From Pollenia angustigena (Eukaryota > Arthropoda > Insecta > Diptera > Polleniidae), in the NCBI GenBank assembly GCA_930367215.1, contig OV884059.1, positions 233,801,803 to 233,865,802 on the forward strand: a DNA stretch of 64,000 nt, in the 5' to 3' direction. The notes under the pieces are model-generated. The model saw nothing but the letters and a program-made list of their open reading frames with translations, did not search any database and was not told the origin of the DNA. This document shows positions 20,173 to 31,858 of this stretch, piece by piece; the first letter of the stretch is position 1; each line of letters opens with the position of its first letter. Made by a program: the position numbers and the translations under genes.

Positions 20173-20680
20173 GTTCAAAGAAAACTGTTTTAGGATAATT
20201 TTTATGTTCAAATTATTTAATTAGTTTGAATTCAATTAGCAAATGGATTTCTAAATGTTAAGTTAAATATTTAATTGGCATATTCCCATTTCCAATCACT
20301 TAAATACCCGTCAGGACTTTTACACAAATGGTCGGTTTTACTTTAAAGTGATTACTAACAATTCTTTAGCAAACTTTTTTATAATGTTAAGTATCATACA
20401 ATTAACTTTTTCAAATAAAATGCAAATCACTTGCTAAAAGTAAACGGCAGCAATTTTCTTTACGATGTCGCTCCGGCAGAAGGACAAATGCCAAAATTTA
20501 TTTTCTAGGCAAAAATTGCGTGAAGGTAGTTAAGATTTTATAACAGTTGAAATCAAAAAAGTTTTTTGTCATATTTTTCCGCTTTTGAAAGATTTCAAAA
20601 TGCCTGACGAATACAAAATCTCTGTAATGCTCTTTCACCTTCCTTTAACTTTATCTTATCTTCTTAACGTTTCTTTACAG

Positions 20681-21284
20681 GATAAATTGATGTTTGCAAG
20701 GACAAATTTACTGGCAAATAAACAGGAGTTGTAAATACAGAACAAAGCCATAACAATTTATTTTTGCTCAACCGCAAGCAAAGCAAAAAAACAAGAATCC
20801 TAAACAAGAAAAACAAACAATAAATTGGAAATCCTTTTTATTACGTTACAAAGGTAAAATGTAAAAGATTTGAAGAAAAAAGATACAAAAAACAAGGAAA
20901 CGAAAAAAAAATTATCCCAAAACAAATTTAAGATTGTGTCAGTATTTTGTTGCTCAATGTTGTGTGACTGATTGAAATATTTCGTAAGTCCTTTTCAACA
21001 ATTTAACATAGAAACTAAAAAAAAGATATAAAGAAATCTACAACAAAGAATCTGCAAAAGAAAATAGCAAACAAATCTCCTAAGGAAAAACAAAAAATAA
21101 AGTAACTTAATACAAATACAGAATAAAACAACATTTAAAATTAGTGAAAAAATAAACTTGAAAAAAATATACAAAGAAAAGTGCTCCAAGAATAAAAAAA
21201 CTAAAAATAACTCTTAAAGTGTAAATTGTTAAAATCTCTTCTAAGGCAATTGATTTGCGACAACAGTTCTTCCATTATTTCAAA
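20681..21284 (+). other. probable 5' UTR segment of the 21285 exon
   Basis: A pyrimidine-rich tract ending CTTTACAG at 20673-20680 looks like a 3' splice site. The 600 bp after it are A-rich with many CAAACAAG-type words, as in long fly 5' UTRs, and short frames are closed. An in-frame TAA about 60 bp before the ATG (near 21225) shows that the coding part starts at 21285. The transcript's first exon would lie further left and was not identified. Confidence 0.45.
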
Positions 21285-21371
21285 ATGCAGACAAACGTAC
21301 AAATTGATTCCAAGAATCTACGCAACAATGATGACAATTTCCGGACCCGTGGTCATCACATCACCATAGAG
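21285..21371 (+). CDS. first coding exon of an unidentified host gene (29 codons)
   Basis: ATG at 21285 has a near-ideal fly start context (TCAAAATG). Twenty-nine codons follow, beginning MQTNVQIDSKNLRNN and ending FRTRGHHITIE. A consensus 5' splice site GAG|GTAAGT lies exactly at 21371/21372, leaving phase 0. The peptide has normal codon use, unlike the AT-rich surroundings. I do not recognise the gene. The rest would be downstream, beyond an intron that must be at least tens of kilobases long, as no other exon could be supported to the right. Confidence 0.6.
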
Positions 21372-22344
21372 GTAAGTCTTAGAATATAAGTCTCATGGAA
21401 ATATCACATAACTAACAGGGTAATGCAACGCCATAGCATCCTTTTTGTATCCTTTATATCCGGAATGTTATTTTTTGGGCTGAAAAACGATTCGTATAAA
21501 ACGGCATTTATATCAATTAAGTCGTAAGTCCATCGTCGTCACAAGGCCAAAGAGATTAACATCATGTGTTTTTTTTTTTGTTTTTTTAGGCTTGAAATAG
21601 CGCGGCAGCCAAATTGAATTGGCGTTGCTGTTAGACTTTCAATGCGCCTAAATTTTTTTTCTTTTTTTTTTTGGTGTATTGTTTAAGACCTTTTCCATAA
21701 AGGCTTCTTTTTAAAGTGGACTGCAGTACATCAACTGTTGTTTTCCTTATAATTTGTGTTTATGTTTGTGTATATGGGGCTTTAAAAGGATTATGTTCGT
21801 TTATGTTTTTATTTATTTTGCTTGTTTTAAGGCAGCTTTAAGTGGAAAGTTTTAAAAAATAAAATTGTAAAGTCTTCAAAGTTAAAGTTTTTTATGGGGG
21901 TTATTGTAAAGCTTTAAAAAATATGATTCGTCTTAAACTCATAATAATTCAATCATGCAAAATGGTCTTACAGTTCTTTTTTGTTTTATGTTTATATAAT
22001 ACTTATTTTTTGTCAATACGTATTACACTTATTGCTAATAAATCACTGATGGCTTAAACGCTGGTGTAGTTGAACTTAATTTGAATTTATATGTAGTTTA
22101 AACTTAACAACTATAAATCAGTATCCCATGTTTAACATGTTGTTAAAAAAATAACATGTGGCAGCACTATGATAAATCTTATCAAATTCATATGGTCTGT
22201 ATTGGTAGTTTAAACGCCCAATTTTATGCGTTTTAGTTTAGTTTAAAGATGGTTTATATGCTTAGTGATTTTTAGATTTGATGGTTTAAACATATTTTAA
22301 GCCAAAAAGAGAGTTTAACTTGCTCTGATTTGTTAGCCCTTAGA
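21372..22344. other. start of a presumed large intron, no gene seen
   Basis: The stretch holds T-rich tracts (about 21570-21590 and 21653-21674) and no frame or element end that I can support. Confidence 0.45.
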
Positions 22345-24516
22345 ATACCGTCTTAAACTTATGCTACTGGCTTATACTCACACCACCGTTCTATACTTAG
22401 ACTACCGTCTTACATTTGGACTACCGTCTTATACTCCTACTACTTACTTATAATTACACAATCGATCTACAGTTAGACTACCGCTTAAGTTTGGCTATCA
22501 TCTTATACCTACGCTACTGTCTTATACGCAGACTAACGTTCTCTACTAAGACCACGATCTTTTTTTTGAACTACCATCTTATACGTCTATTACTGTCTTA
22601 TACTCACACTACTACCGTCTTACATTTTTTACTCCTATTCACACTAAGATTGCCAAAAAAAATCTTATCCGACTTCCGTATTCTACTTCGACTATTGTCT
22701 TAGGTTGAATACCACAATGCCATAGCAGTAACTGCTGTTTATGGTTACGGCGTTAAAATTTAAAATCAATTGGCTTCATTGGTTATGGCAATAGCGTTGT
22801 ACAAGTCGCCAATTATCAAATATTACACTTCTTTTGTGTCACACCTGTCTTAGACATTGACTACCGTCTTATACTCCGACTGCTGTCTTATACTCCGACT
22901 ACCGTTTTATACTCGGACTACCGTTTAATACTCGGACTACCGTATTATACTCCGACTGCCGTTTTATACTCGGACTACCGTATTATACTCCGACTATCGT
23001 TTTATACTCCGACTACAGTCTTATACTCCAAATGCCGTCTTTTGCTTTGACTACAGTCTTATACTTGACTATGGTTTTATATTCCAACTACCGTCTTATA
23101 CTCTGACTACCGTCTAATACTCCAACTGCTGTCTTTTACTTTGACTACCGTCTTATGCTTCGACTAAGGTCTTACATTCCAACAACCGTCTTATGCTCCG
23201 ACTAACGTCTTGTACTCCAACTACCGTCTTATACTCCGACTACCGTCTTTTACTCCGACTACCGTTTTATGCCCCGACAACCGTGTTACATTCCAACTAA
23301 CGTATTATACTTCGACTACCGTCTTATACTTCGACTACCGTCTTATACTTCGACTACCGTCTTATACTTCGACTACCGTCTTATACTTCGACTACCGTCT
23401 TATACTTCGACCGTCTTATACTTCGACTACCGTCTTATACTTCGACCGTCTTATACTTCGACTACCGTCTTATATTCGAACTACGTTATTATACTCCGAC
23501 TACCGTCTTATACTCTGACTACCGTCTTATACTCCAACTGCCATCTTTTACTTTGAGTACCGTATTTTACTCCGACTAACGTCTTATATTCCAACTACCG
23601 TTTTATACTCCGACTACTGTCTTATGCTTCGACTACCGTCTTATACTTCGACTACAGTCTAATACTCCAGCTACCTCCTTTTACTCTGACTATCGTCGTA
23701 TACTCCGACTACCATCTTATACTCCAACTACCATCTTATACTCCAACTACTGTCTTATACTCCAACTGTCGTCTTATACTTTTACTACTGTCTTATACTC
23801 CGCCTTACGTCTGATATTTAAACTATCGTCTTATACTCCAACTGTCGTCTTATACTTCGACTACTGTCTTATACTCCGACTTACGGCTGATATTTCAACT
23901 ACCGTCTTATACTCCTACTACCGTCTTATACTCCGACTACCGTCTTATACTCCGACAACTGTCTTATACTCCAACTGAGGTCTAATACTTTGACTACCGT
24001 ATTATACTTCGACTAACGTCTTACATTCCTTCTACCGTCTTATACTTGGACCACCGTCTTATACTCGGACTACTGTATTATACTCCGACTGACGTTTTAT
24101 ACTCCGACTAACGTCTTATATTCTAACTACCGTATTATACTCCGACTACCGTCTTATACTCCGACTACCGTCTTATACTCCGACTACCGTCTTATACTCC
24201 AACTGCCGTCTTATACGTTGACTACTGTCTTACACTCCGGCCAACGTCTTGTATTCCAACTACAGTCTTATACTCCGACTACCGTCTTATACTCCGACTA
24301 CCGTCTTATATTCCAACTGCGGTCTTATACTTTGACTACCGTCTTATACTCCGACTAACGTCTTATATTCCAACTTCCATCTTATATTCCGACTTCCGTT
24401 TTATACTCGGACCACCGTCTTATACTCCAACTGCGGTCTTATACTTTGACTGCCGTCTTATTCTGCGACTACCGTCTTATACTCCGACTACCGTCTTAAA
24501 CTCCGACTACCTTCTA
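22345..24516 (+). repeat. 19-bp minisatellite (about 2 kb)
   Basis: The unit is close to CTTATACTCCGACTACCGT. Roughly 85-90 units fill 22855-24516, and a more degenerate block of about 18 units lies at 22345-22700, separated by about 150 bp of unrelated DNA. Near 23340-23460 units are almost identical (TTATACTTCGACTACCGTC), and some lack ACTA and are 15 bp, showing recent local homogenisation. Several plus-strand frames are open only because 3 x 19 bp repeats without a stop; they are not genes. Confidence 0.9.
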
Positions 24517-26159
24517 AAGATTAAATTAGATGCGCCTTAGCCGTATTCGCAGTTAATGGTTATGGCAAAACTCATTTGGTTTTTATGGCTATGGCCATGG
24601 AGTTATAGAAAGTCACCTATATCGTAGTAGTTCAAACCACTGTTTTTGCAAATGTGTCCCTTTTAATTGACGCCCGACTGTGTAAGTTAAATTAAAAAAA
24701 AACTTTTAATTTTAGTTTTTAAAAGTACTTTTCACATTATTTTTACAAAAATACGTATTTTTTGATTCTCGTAATGAAACTTATGCAGTTGTGCTAAGAA
24801 AATTTGTACACAATTGTCAAACCAGAATAAAGAATAAACAATATAAAAACCAGAATAAAGAATAAAGAATAAACAAAATATGTGGCGATTAATTAATACT
24901 TTTTTTGGAACACAAAGAAATCGGGATGAAAAAAGACAAGAATATGCTATAAACAACTTTTTATTGCAGTTAATATATTTTATTAATTTATAGAAATATT
25001 AAAAAAATTAACTAAAATTTTAAATAAGTTAATACAAGTTTATTTAATAATATTAACAAAACTGTATACTTATCGTTTGCAACAAAAACATTTTTCCTAA
25101 AAATAAATTTTCCACTAAAAAATGTATTTAAAATTATATCTTGATATTAACGGGCGCGCTTTCTCTTCCTACAATTTTCATGTTTTTCACTTCTGAATAA
25201 TTTATGTAAACAATATTTTCAAATGAAAAGATTTTGACAGTAAAATACACTGTTTCACAAAACAAGAATCGTTTGTTCGGTGAAACGATAAACAAATTTT
25301 GTTTCGTTCTTAATTTTTTCATATGAAAATATCTTGACATTTGTTTTTATTTTTCCCTGAACGGAAATCAAAAAAAATTAATATGAAAATCTGAAAAAAC
25401 TTTTCGTTTCCACGTTTCACAGAACAGATATTGACCCCTTGTTCAACTATCACACATTCGCTGCTGGTTTTAAATCAGTCAGATAATGTGCAACTTGTTG
25501 GCTCTGTGATTTTTATCATCGTTAAGTTGTGTGCGTCACTTTAGATGTTTGTGCTTTTGGTAGAACAATGATTTGCTCTGGTGATTAATAAATACAAAAA
25601 AGCAAGAAATTTATGCAGTGGTTTATTCTAAGTGTTTTTGTATGCTGGATTTGAAAGAGAAAAAAAAATTTATACGAAATGCAAACGCACATGCAAACAA
25701 AAGATTTCCATAGAAAGAGAAGACCAGTGTAACCATTTTGGTATTTAGATTTAAAAATTTTGATTTAAGTAGCAAAGTTTTCACTTGGCATTTTATTAGC
25801 ATTTTCAGCCATTTTTATTTAGCTTAATCTTTTTTTAAAAATAATTATAAATTTGGACTAAAAATTGTTGCACCCAAAAGGAAATTTTGTGTGAATATGG
25901 ATAACTCTCCTTTCATGGCCGTACATTTATAGGCTGTCTTCGGCGTCCCTGCTGGTCACATTAAGGAAACAATACAAGCCCTGTCCGAATGTAAATTCCT
26001 TCACACATGGACATCCATGTCAAGGTTAAGACAGTTTAAGAGATTTGTGACCCTGTCCCGTTTCAGGCCAGGTAGGCTGCTTCTGCTTGAGAAGAGGTAA
26101 CAAAGGCCACCTGTTTGCCTATTTAGGGGCTCTGTGGTCTTAGATACCATCAGTTTATT
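24517..26159. other. AT-rich DNA, no gene seen
   Basis: An inverted pair around TTTCATATGAAAATATCTTGACA/GAAAAGATTTTGACAGT (25225-25340) and TTTCACAAAACA suggests an old foldback. A GC-richer block at 25920-26160 may belong to the LINE fragment that follows. Confidence 0.4.
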
Positions 26160-26330
26160 ATGGGTAATTGTAAGTACCAATTTATGCAGATTTTGTGAGG
26201 TTGTTGCCGAAAATCTTTTATGCTGCTGCCCCGCCTTGGGGACTTCTAGGCGGACATTTTTCGTGGGGCAACTGATAAAAGCCTAACCGAAATTTAAGAT
26301 TTTCAACAGGCAGGGTAATAGACTTTATAC
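26160..26330 (+). pseudogene. R1-like LINE C-terminal zinc-knuckle fragment
   Basis: One plus frame near 26192-26285 reads CRFCEVVAENLLCCCPALGT, followed by SRRTFFVG. The CRFC...LLC-CPAL pattern is the cysteine motif at the end of the second ORF of R1-type LINEs. Only this tail is readable. Confidence 0.5.
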
Positions 26331-26439
26331 GTAGCCTGCACTTGGCATGGTGAGATACAAAGGCTGCATTTAATAACTATGGGTACAATGGGTACAACCC
26401 CCCTTTGTTTTTTAATAACTTTAAATATACGCGTTTTTA

Positions 26440-27160
26440 TTGACAGATAAAGCGAATTTATGTTGTTCTACGAAATTTGATTCCAAGTGAGTGCTTGTCA
26501 TTGAATTGTCTTTCTCCTTCAAAGACCGGACCAGATTACATTCCCCAGATATTTTTATAATTTTAAGGCCAATCGAGAATAATCCAATTTTGGCTTGTAA
26601 TGAATTCCTTTACTACTCTCGTTGTGAATATAAGCATTATCCTGTTGCAATATACAAGATATGTGACTAAATAGTTCATTGCACCTCAGGAAAGATCATT
26701 CCAACAAAGTTTTTGTAACTTGCATCAGTCAATTTTGCACTTTGGAATTCAAGCTGGATGGTGCCAAAGTAAGTTATAGCACCCAACACTTTAACGACGC
26801 TTCCGCGGCTATGATGTCGGTTCAAAAATCACAGTTTTCTGCATAAATCATAAAAATAACGGTTGTGTTTCCATCGGGCCAATTTTAAATAAACTTGTTC
26901 TCATTAAAATGAAAAGAATTCGAACAATATATGATTCCTGATTGATAAAGAATGCGCTTACCGATAGAAACGGTGTTATTTTAAACTTGGAATGCTTAGC
27001 TTACGCGTATGAGTAGTATATTCATGGGGCTTCTCTATCACAGTTGTTCTCCCTACGTGATTCCCACAAGGAGGAATCTTTGCTGCACATCCCAATACAT
27101 GTAGTCTCTTGCAAACTGAATCGGCTTTTCCTTACGAGGACCATTTACATGTTGTTTTTT
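26440..27160 (-). pseudogene. degenerate Tc1-like transposase
   Basis: Minus-strand translation in shifting frames gives FNLDGPDG (about 26880), a SRRHS..GGSV-type block with ISYFGTIQL (about 26770), then QQDNAYIHNE (about 26645) and SQNWIILDWP (about 26580). These are the ordered motifs around the second and third acidic residues of Tc1 transposases. Many stops and frame changes make it dead. Confidence 0.7.
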
Positions 27161-27183
27161 TTTTTTAATTCAGAGGTCTAAGT

Positions 27184-27418
27184 ACCGCATACGATATCGA
27201 GCAAAATTGATCGAAATTTTTTATTTTGGTATTAGACTCTCGATATCGAATGAAATGTATCGTAATTTGAGATGATAGCATTCGATATCGAGTAACCAAA
27301 GTCATTACTTCTCTCTAGTTTTCATTCGATACGTCAGTGTCTATCGTATGCAGGAAAATACGATAGTTTACTCGATACGTTAGCTTACTCGATATCGAAT
27401 GCGGTAATTAGGCCCCAG
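27184..27418. mobile_element. CGATATCGAG palindromic MITE
   Basis: The left end ACCGCATACGATATCGAG is repeated inverted at the right (CTCGATATCGAATGCGGTAA). The interior has several internal CTCGATATCGAAT/ATTCGATATCGAG units and a CATACGATAGAC-type pair. It is the most complete uninterrupted copy in the window, about 235 bp. Confidence 0.7.
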
Positions 27419-27938
27419 GTATTTTAGATACCCCGAGCTCTAAAGTACTCAACATATATGAACGTATAAAAAAAAATTGAAACCCTTCCTATACAAATTC
27501 TTTTTCATTCTCTCGAGGCCCTTGATGTTGTTGTCGACAACTGTTGGGCTTCGTCTAATTGTTTGAGCCATTGCGAGGTTAGAATATCATTCAGAACGGT
27601 AAGTCTAGATTTTGATTGCTTCCGATAGACTCGCAAAATGATTAAGATGCAATAAATTGTAATAAGCTAACGCTCCCTACAAAAAACTATCGCTTACTTT
27701 AAAAATAATAAAAAAATGTATTTTTGGTTTATTCAAATGAACCAAAAAATAGCACATTTTTGCACTTTTTTTTTGGAAATTGCTCCAAATCGGTTGAAGT
27801 ACTCTAGTATATTCAAACGAATGCCACACGGCACCTTCTTAGTGGTCCCTTTCATTACACTGTCCAAAAGCAAAATAAATAATGTGGGGGATGTTGGGGC
27901 CTTGTCTGACCCCGGTTGCAGTTGCAAAAGAAAGACTA
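27419..27938. other. unassigned DNA, no gene seen
   Basis: A 97-residue plus frame and an 85-residue minus frame cross this stretch and run into the neighbouring MITE; neither shows motifs. No other feature was seen. Confidence 0.4.
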
Positions 27939-28280
27939 ATGGCCATTTTCTCAATGTATCGACAAACTGTCTGTTACTTAATGTCAACATAAATTTATTG
28001 GACCGATAAACTGTCCGTTAACGATTTTGGGTTTCTCAATATACCGATAAAAAACAAAGTTTTCAGCTGGCAACGCCACTCAAAATACATGTAAAAGATG
28101 GGAGTCAGCTGATTGAATTTATCTGTACGGCAAATAAATGGAAAATAAATAATTGGCAGATGAGTGCCGGTTAGCTTTGCGATTAAAACGAAGCAAATGA
28201 GACATTGAGAAAACCAAATTTCTTTAATGTGCAGTTTTTCGTTGGGAAAAAAGATAATCGCCTAATGAGAAAATGGCCAT
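27939..28280 (+). mobile_element. 342-bp MITE, copy 1
   Basis: The ends ATGGCCATTTTCTCA and AGAAAATGGCCAT are inverted. The interior includes CAGCTGGCAACGCCACTCAA and GGCAGATGAGTGCCGGTTAG. Two further copies of exactly the same length lie at 42334-42675 and 53543-53884, and they differ by few substitutions by eye. No coding capacity. Confidence 0.85.
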
Positions 28281-28421
28281 AACTTTGTCATTAAAATTTA
28301 CTTTACACTGAACATCTTTTATAAATACCGCGTATTAATGTAAAAATCAATTGCGGTATTCCCTTGTTAATTAATACGATCTACATTGCGTTTCGGGATT
28401 AAGTAATGTATAGGTGTGTTT

Positions 28422-31131
28422 CAGTGTTGCCAAAAGATTTTTTTAAAAATACCTACGCATACTAAAAAAAATCCGAATTTTCCCTACACGTTTCAAAAAT
28501 GTTCCCTACAAAAATCCCTACGCGTTTAATGCCCGTAATTTCAACAAACAGATATCTGGTCGTGTTCGTACCTAACAGTTATCTTTACCTATGCGGTTAA
28601 ACTAGTTTGGTAATTTCAACGTTAAATTTACCTACATGTATTTTCCTTTAAATTTTCTTTAAAAATATGGCAACATTTGTGTTTTTATTAATCTTTTGAA
28701 TTAACTGTCAAAAATGGATGGTGTTAAATACACTACAGTTTAATCAGTAGATAAGACATACGTATTAAAATAATGAAAAATTCGTTGCATCATAGATATC
28801 TATACGCAGCTAGATATTTATTTGTAGAAATTACGGGCATTAGGCATTAAAGTATAAGATGAAACAATAGTTATAAAAAACTAATTTCATTCGCATATGT
28901 TTAGTAAAGCTCTAACTAACAACAAAAATAAGTAATAAAACAAAAAAAAACCATGTATGTCCTTTTTTTAAATTTTAAATTTTTTTAAATTCAATGAAAA
29001 CAAGTTAGAGTGCTATATTCGGCTGCGCCGAATCTTTGCTACCCCCACCGATAGTTCGAATGTTTAAGAAGTAATATCTGTATGATGTCTATTTATTATT
29101 ATTATCTTAAACTGTGACGATTTGTTATTAATTATGGTTTAAGGCGACTAAACTGTTTTCCGGTAGTAGGGTTTATATAGGCCCCCTAGGGTAAATTATG
29201 GACCGACCATCACGAAATTTCACAGCGTCATTTCTAGTCCTTTAAAACGGTGACGTACCAATTTCTGTTATGCTAGCATTAGTAGTTATGGTTTTAGATG
29301 TACTAAACTGTTTTCCGGGAGTAGGGTTTCTATGGGGCCTAGGGTAAATTATGTACCGATCTTCACGAAATTTCACAGTATCATTTATAGTCCTATAAAA
29401 ATGTGACGAGCCAAAATTTGTTATGATTGCATTATTTTTTACGGTTTTAGGCGTACTAAGCTGGTACCCGGTAGTAGGGTTTATATGGGGCCTAAGGCAA
29501 ATTATGGACCGATCGTCACGAAATTTCACAGTGTTATTTCCAGTCCTAAAAAACTGTAACGTACCCAATTTTGTTACGCTAGCGTTATTTTTTACGGTTT
29601 TAGGCGTACTAAACTGTTTTCCGGGAGTAGTGTTTATATGGGGCTTAGGGTAAATTGTAAACGGATCTTCACGAAATTTAATAGCGTGATTTCCAGTTAA
29701 ATAAAACATATTTTCGCAAAATCTTATCTCATTCCGTGCGTTGTTCCACCATTTGTGTTATTTTTTGTAACAAATTTGTCAATTTTTTTGGGTGGTGGTT
29801 CCACATTTTTATTCATAGCTCTGGTCCTACTGAACCGATTTTGCTGGATTTCAATCCCAAACTGCTTAGGATAACTACAAACAATTTGGCACCAAGTTTG
29901 TTCATTTCTTTTGAGTTGTTCGAAAGTGAGCGTGTTTTCAACAGACGGACAGACATGGCGAAATCGACTTAAAATTACTCAAGGACCCATAATATATATA
30001 CTTGATGGGGTCTTAGATGAATAATAAAAAAGTTTCACACGGAATGACGAACTTAATATACCCTCTTCACAACTAATTGTGGTGGAGGGTATAAAAACAA
30101 GAGGTTTAAAAAAAATATGCACCCCCGTATCCATAAACATTTATTAAGTTTACCAAACGTTTTTCAAGTAAACTTTTCATAGAAAATTTGTTTTGTAAAC
30201 CTTTATTAAAATAAAATTATTTTTATGAATACGGCAGCTAATCTTTATATGATCACTTTAATTTAATTCAGGTACAATAGCAATAGGTTATTTTATAAAT
30301 AATCGGCCATGTCAAGGCAATCAAAGTCACGTGAAAATGAAATCGAACAAATTTTGAAAACTCTCTCAAAAAAATATTTCCTTTTATATGCCTGAACTTC
30401 TTTTGAATTCAGGAAAAGCTGCTTTCATTTTTACAATAATTTAATTAAGAATCTTCGTCGATTACAATTTGACGTTATTTCGATTCCCATGACATGGCCG
30501 TATATTTATGTATTTCTTTTGAACTGAACTTTCTAAAGTGGCCATTAGTATATTCGAAATTAATGCAGCCTCTTCCGTTTTTTTTTTTTGCAAAAATTAT
30601 CCTTTAATACAAATTAAATTTAAAGTTGTGTGGCTGAATTTGTATCGCTTTCTTGTGGTCTCACTACATCACCATTTGCATTGGGTAGAGCAAACTAAAT
30701 CCGAACCAGTTTTGATAAATTTGGAAACACAACCTCGTCGTTATAGTTTTTCCTTTTACCATTTTTATCGAAAACTGTTTCAACTCCTTGTTTCAAAACA
30801 AAAAAGTTTCACAATTTCAGAAAATTCATTTTATGCGATTGTTCTACAGTGTAGAATCTGCACTCATACAAAATATCATTGAGGCTTTAGTTAAAATGTA
30901 CTCATCCTTTTTTGTCCCAAAATATGTTCGAGACTTAAGAATTCCATCTCTTTAAATATTAAATCATTAATTAAAATTCATTTTTTGCATTTATTTTGTA
31001 TACAATGCAATATGAGAAAAAATACCTACATTTTGGCGAATATAAAAAATCTGTCCGATTTTCCCTACGCTCCTATTTTAGTATCAAAAAACCCTACAGG
31101 TAGGGATTTTTCCCTACTTTTGGCAACACTA
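28422..31131. mobile_element. hAT-like element with 8-bp TSD GTGTGTTT
   Basis: CAGTGTTGCCAAAAG (left) and CTTTTGGCAACACTA (right) form the TIRs. GTGTGTTT is present at 28414-28421 and 31132-31139. Both ends carry clusters of CCCTAC (for example 28482, 28504, 28519; 31060, 31092, 31112), probable transposase-binding sites. No transposase is visible. A different dispersed repeat (about 28990-30105, starting near TATATTCGGCTGCGCCGAAT and ending GGTGGAGGGTATAAAAAC) is nested inside. Confidence 0.85.
29130..29700. repeat. four tandem units of about 150 bp inside a nested repeat
   Basis: Each unit contains TACTAAACTGTTTTCCGG, GTAGGGTTTATATGGGGCC and TCACGAAATTTCACAG, at about 29143, 29300, 29455 and 29605. 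The 155-residue minus frame here simply reads through the repeats. They belong to the dispersed repeat nested in the hAT-like element. Confidence 0.8.
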
Positions 31132-31139
31132 GTGTGTTT

Positions 31140-31532
31140 AATATTCACAATAGTTATGCGTGTGTTGATAAGATCGGAACACGACTGCCTGCGCATAAAA
31201 TCAGCTCGTTCTTTACGTAGAGATATTTGATCCATTAAAAGTGTCGCCTTCATTTTGCCAATGACATTTAGCAATGTGATGCTTCGCCAGTTTTGGCATG
31301 TTGTTAGGTCAGCTTTTTTGGGGATTGGGATGACTACAATTTCTTTCCGGTAAGTAGTGATTTGATTATTATTCCACGCGCTTCTGATAAGTGGTGTTAT
31401 AAGCTCAGCAAGGTTTCTGGCGCAATCTACACAAAAACTGATTAATTCGAACCTGGATATGTTTAAAACATGTTCGTACGATTCACATTCATACCAATGC
31501 ACTATGGGTAATTTATCCAATTTTTTGGCCAA
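31140..31532 (-). pseudogene. RTE-type reverse transcriptase N-terminal fragment
   Basis: The minus frame contains ELITPLIRSAWNNNQITTYR, IPIPKKADLTTCQNWRSITL and SLRKERADFMRRQSCSDLIN. This is the finger/palm start of an endonuclease-reverse-transcriptase LINE (NWR-IT-LL and the Q-GFR region). It stops at the 8-bp TSD of the hAT-like element at 31131, which appears to have cut it. No YADD box is present here. Confidence 0.7.
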
Positions 31533-31721
31533 AATTGATAACAGGCGGACAGAATTTTAACAAATCTGAATATGAATTTTTTGATTAACTTTTTAACTTA
31601 TTAACTCTAAAACTAAGAATAAACTTGGAATTTCTAAATATCGCATTCTTATGAAAAGATACGCGTTAGAACAAAATTTTTAAAATTTCTTTTTGTCTAA
31701 TTTTGGTATATCTTATTAATT

Positions 31722-31858
31722 TTCTAATTTAATATCATCCAAATCATATGTGTAAATTGTGTATGTTAACATATTGACATCATTTGCGCACTCATCGTTT
31801 TCATTGGCGCTAAGATCCTCAGTGTTTTCAGAGCTTAAGCGAAATAGAGGTTGCCTGC
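31722..31858 (-). other. possible terminal exon or gene remnant, minus strand
   Basis: On the minus strand a strong 3' splice-site-like tract (TTTTTTTGCAG) ends at 31859. It is followed in one frame by 45 codons beginning QPLFRLSSENTEDLSANEND and ending TYDLDDIKLEN before TAA. An upstream frame (32159-32374, with NKNPFIARLL) and a donor-like AGTAAGTG near 32105 exist, but the phases do not join cleanly. This may be an old gene fragment; function unknown. Confidence 0.25.

Noticed and set aside
23210..23556. Two long plus frames with repeating YFDYRLILRLPSYTSTT
   Set aside because: They are forced by the stop-free 19-bp satellite unit and show no start context or domain.
22345..24516. Possible CRISPR-like array
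   Set aside because: Units are contiguous, without spacers, in a eukaryotic context; it is a minisatellite.
27716..28009. Overlapping frames on both strands near a MITE
   Set aside because: They run into the 342-bp MITE end and have no family resemblance.
29242..29709. 155-residue minus frame
   Set aside because: It reads through four copies of a 150-bp repeat; no domain.
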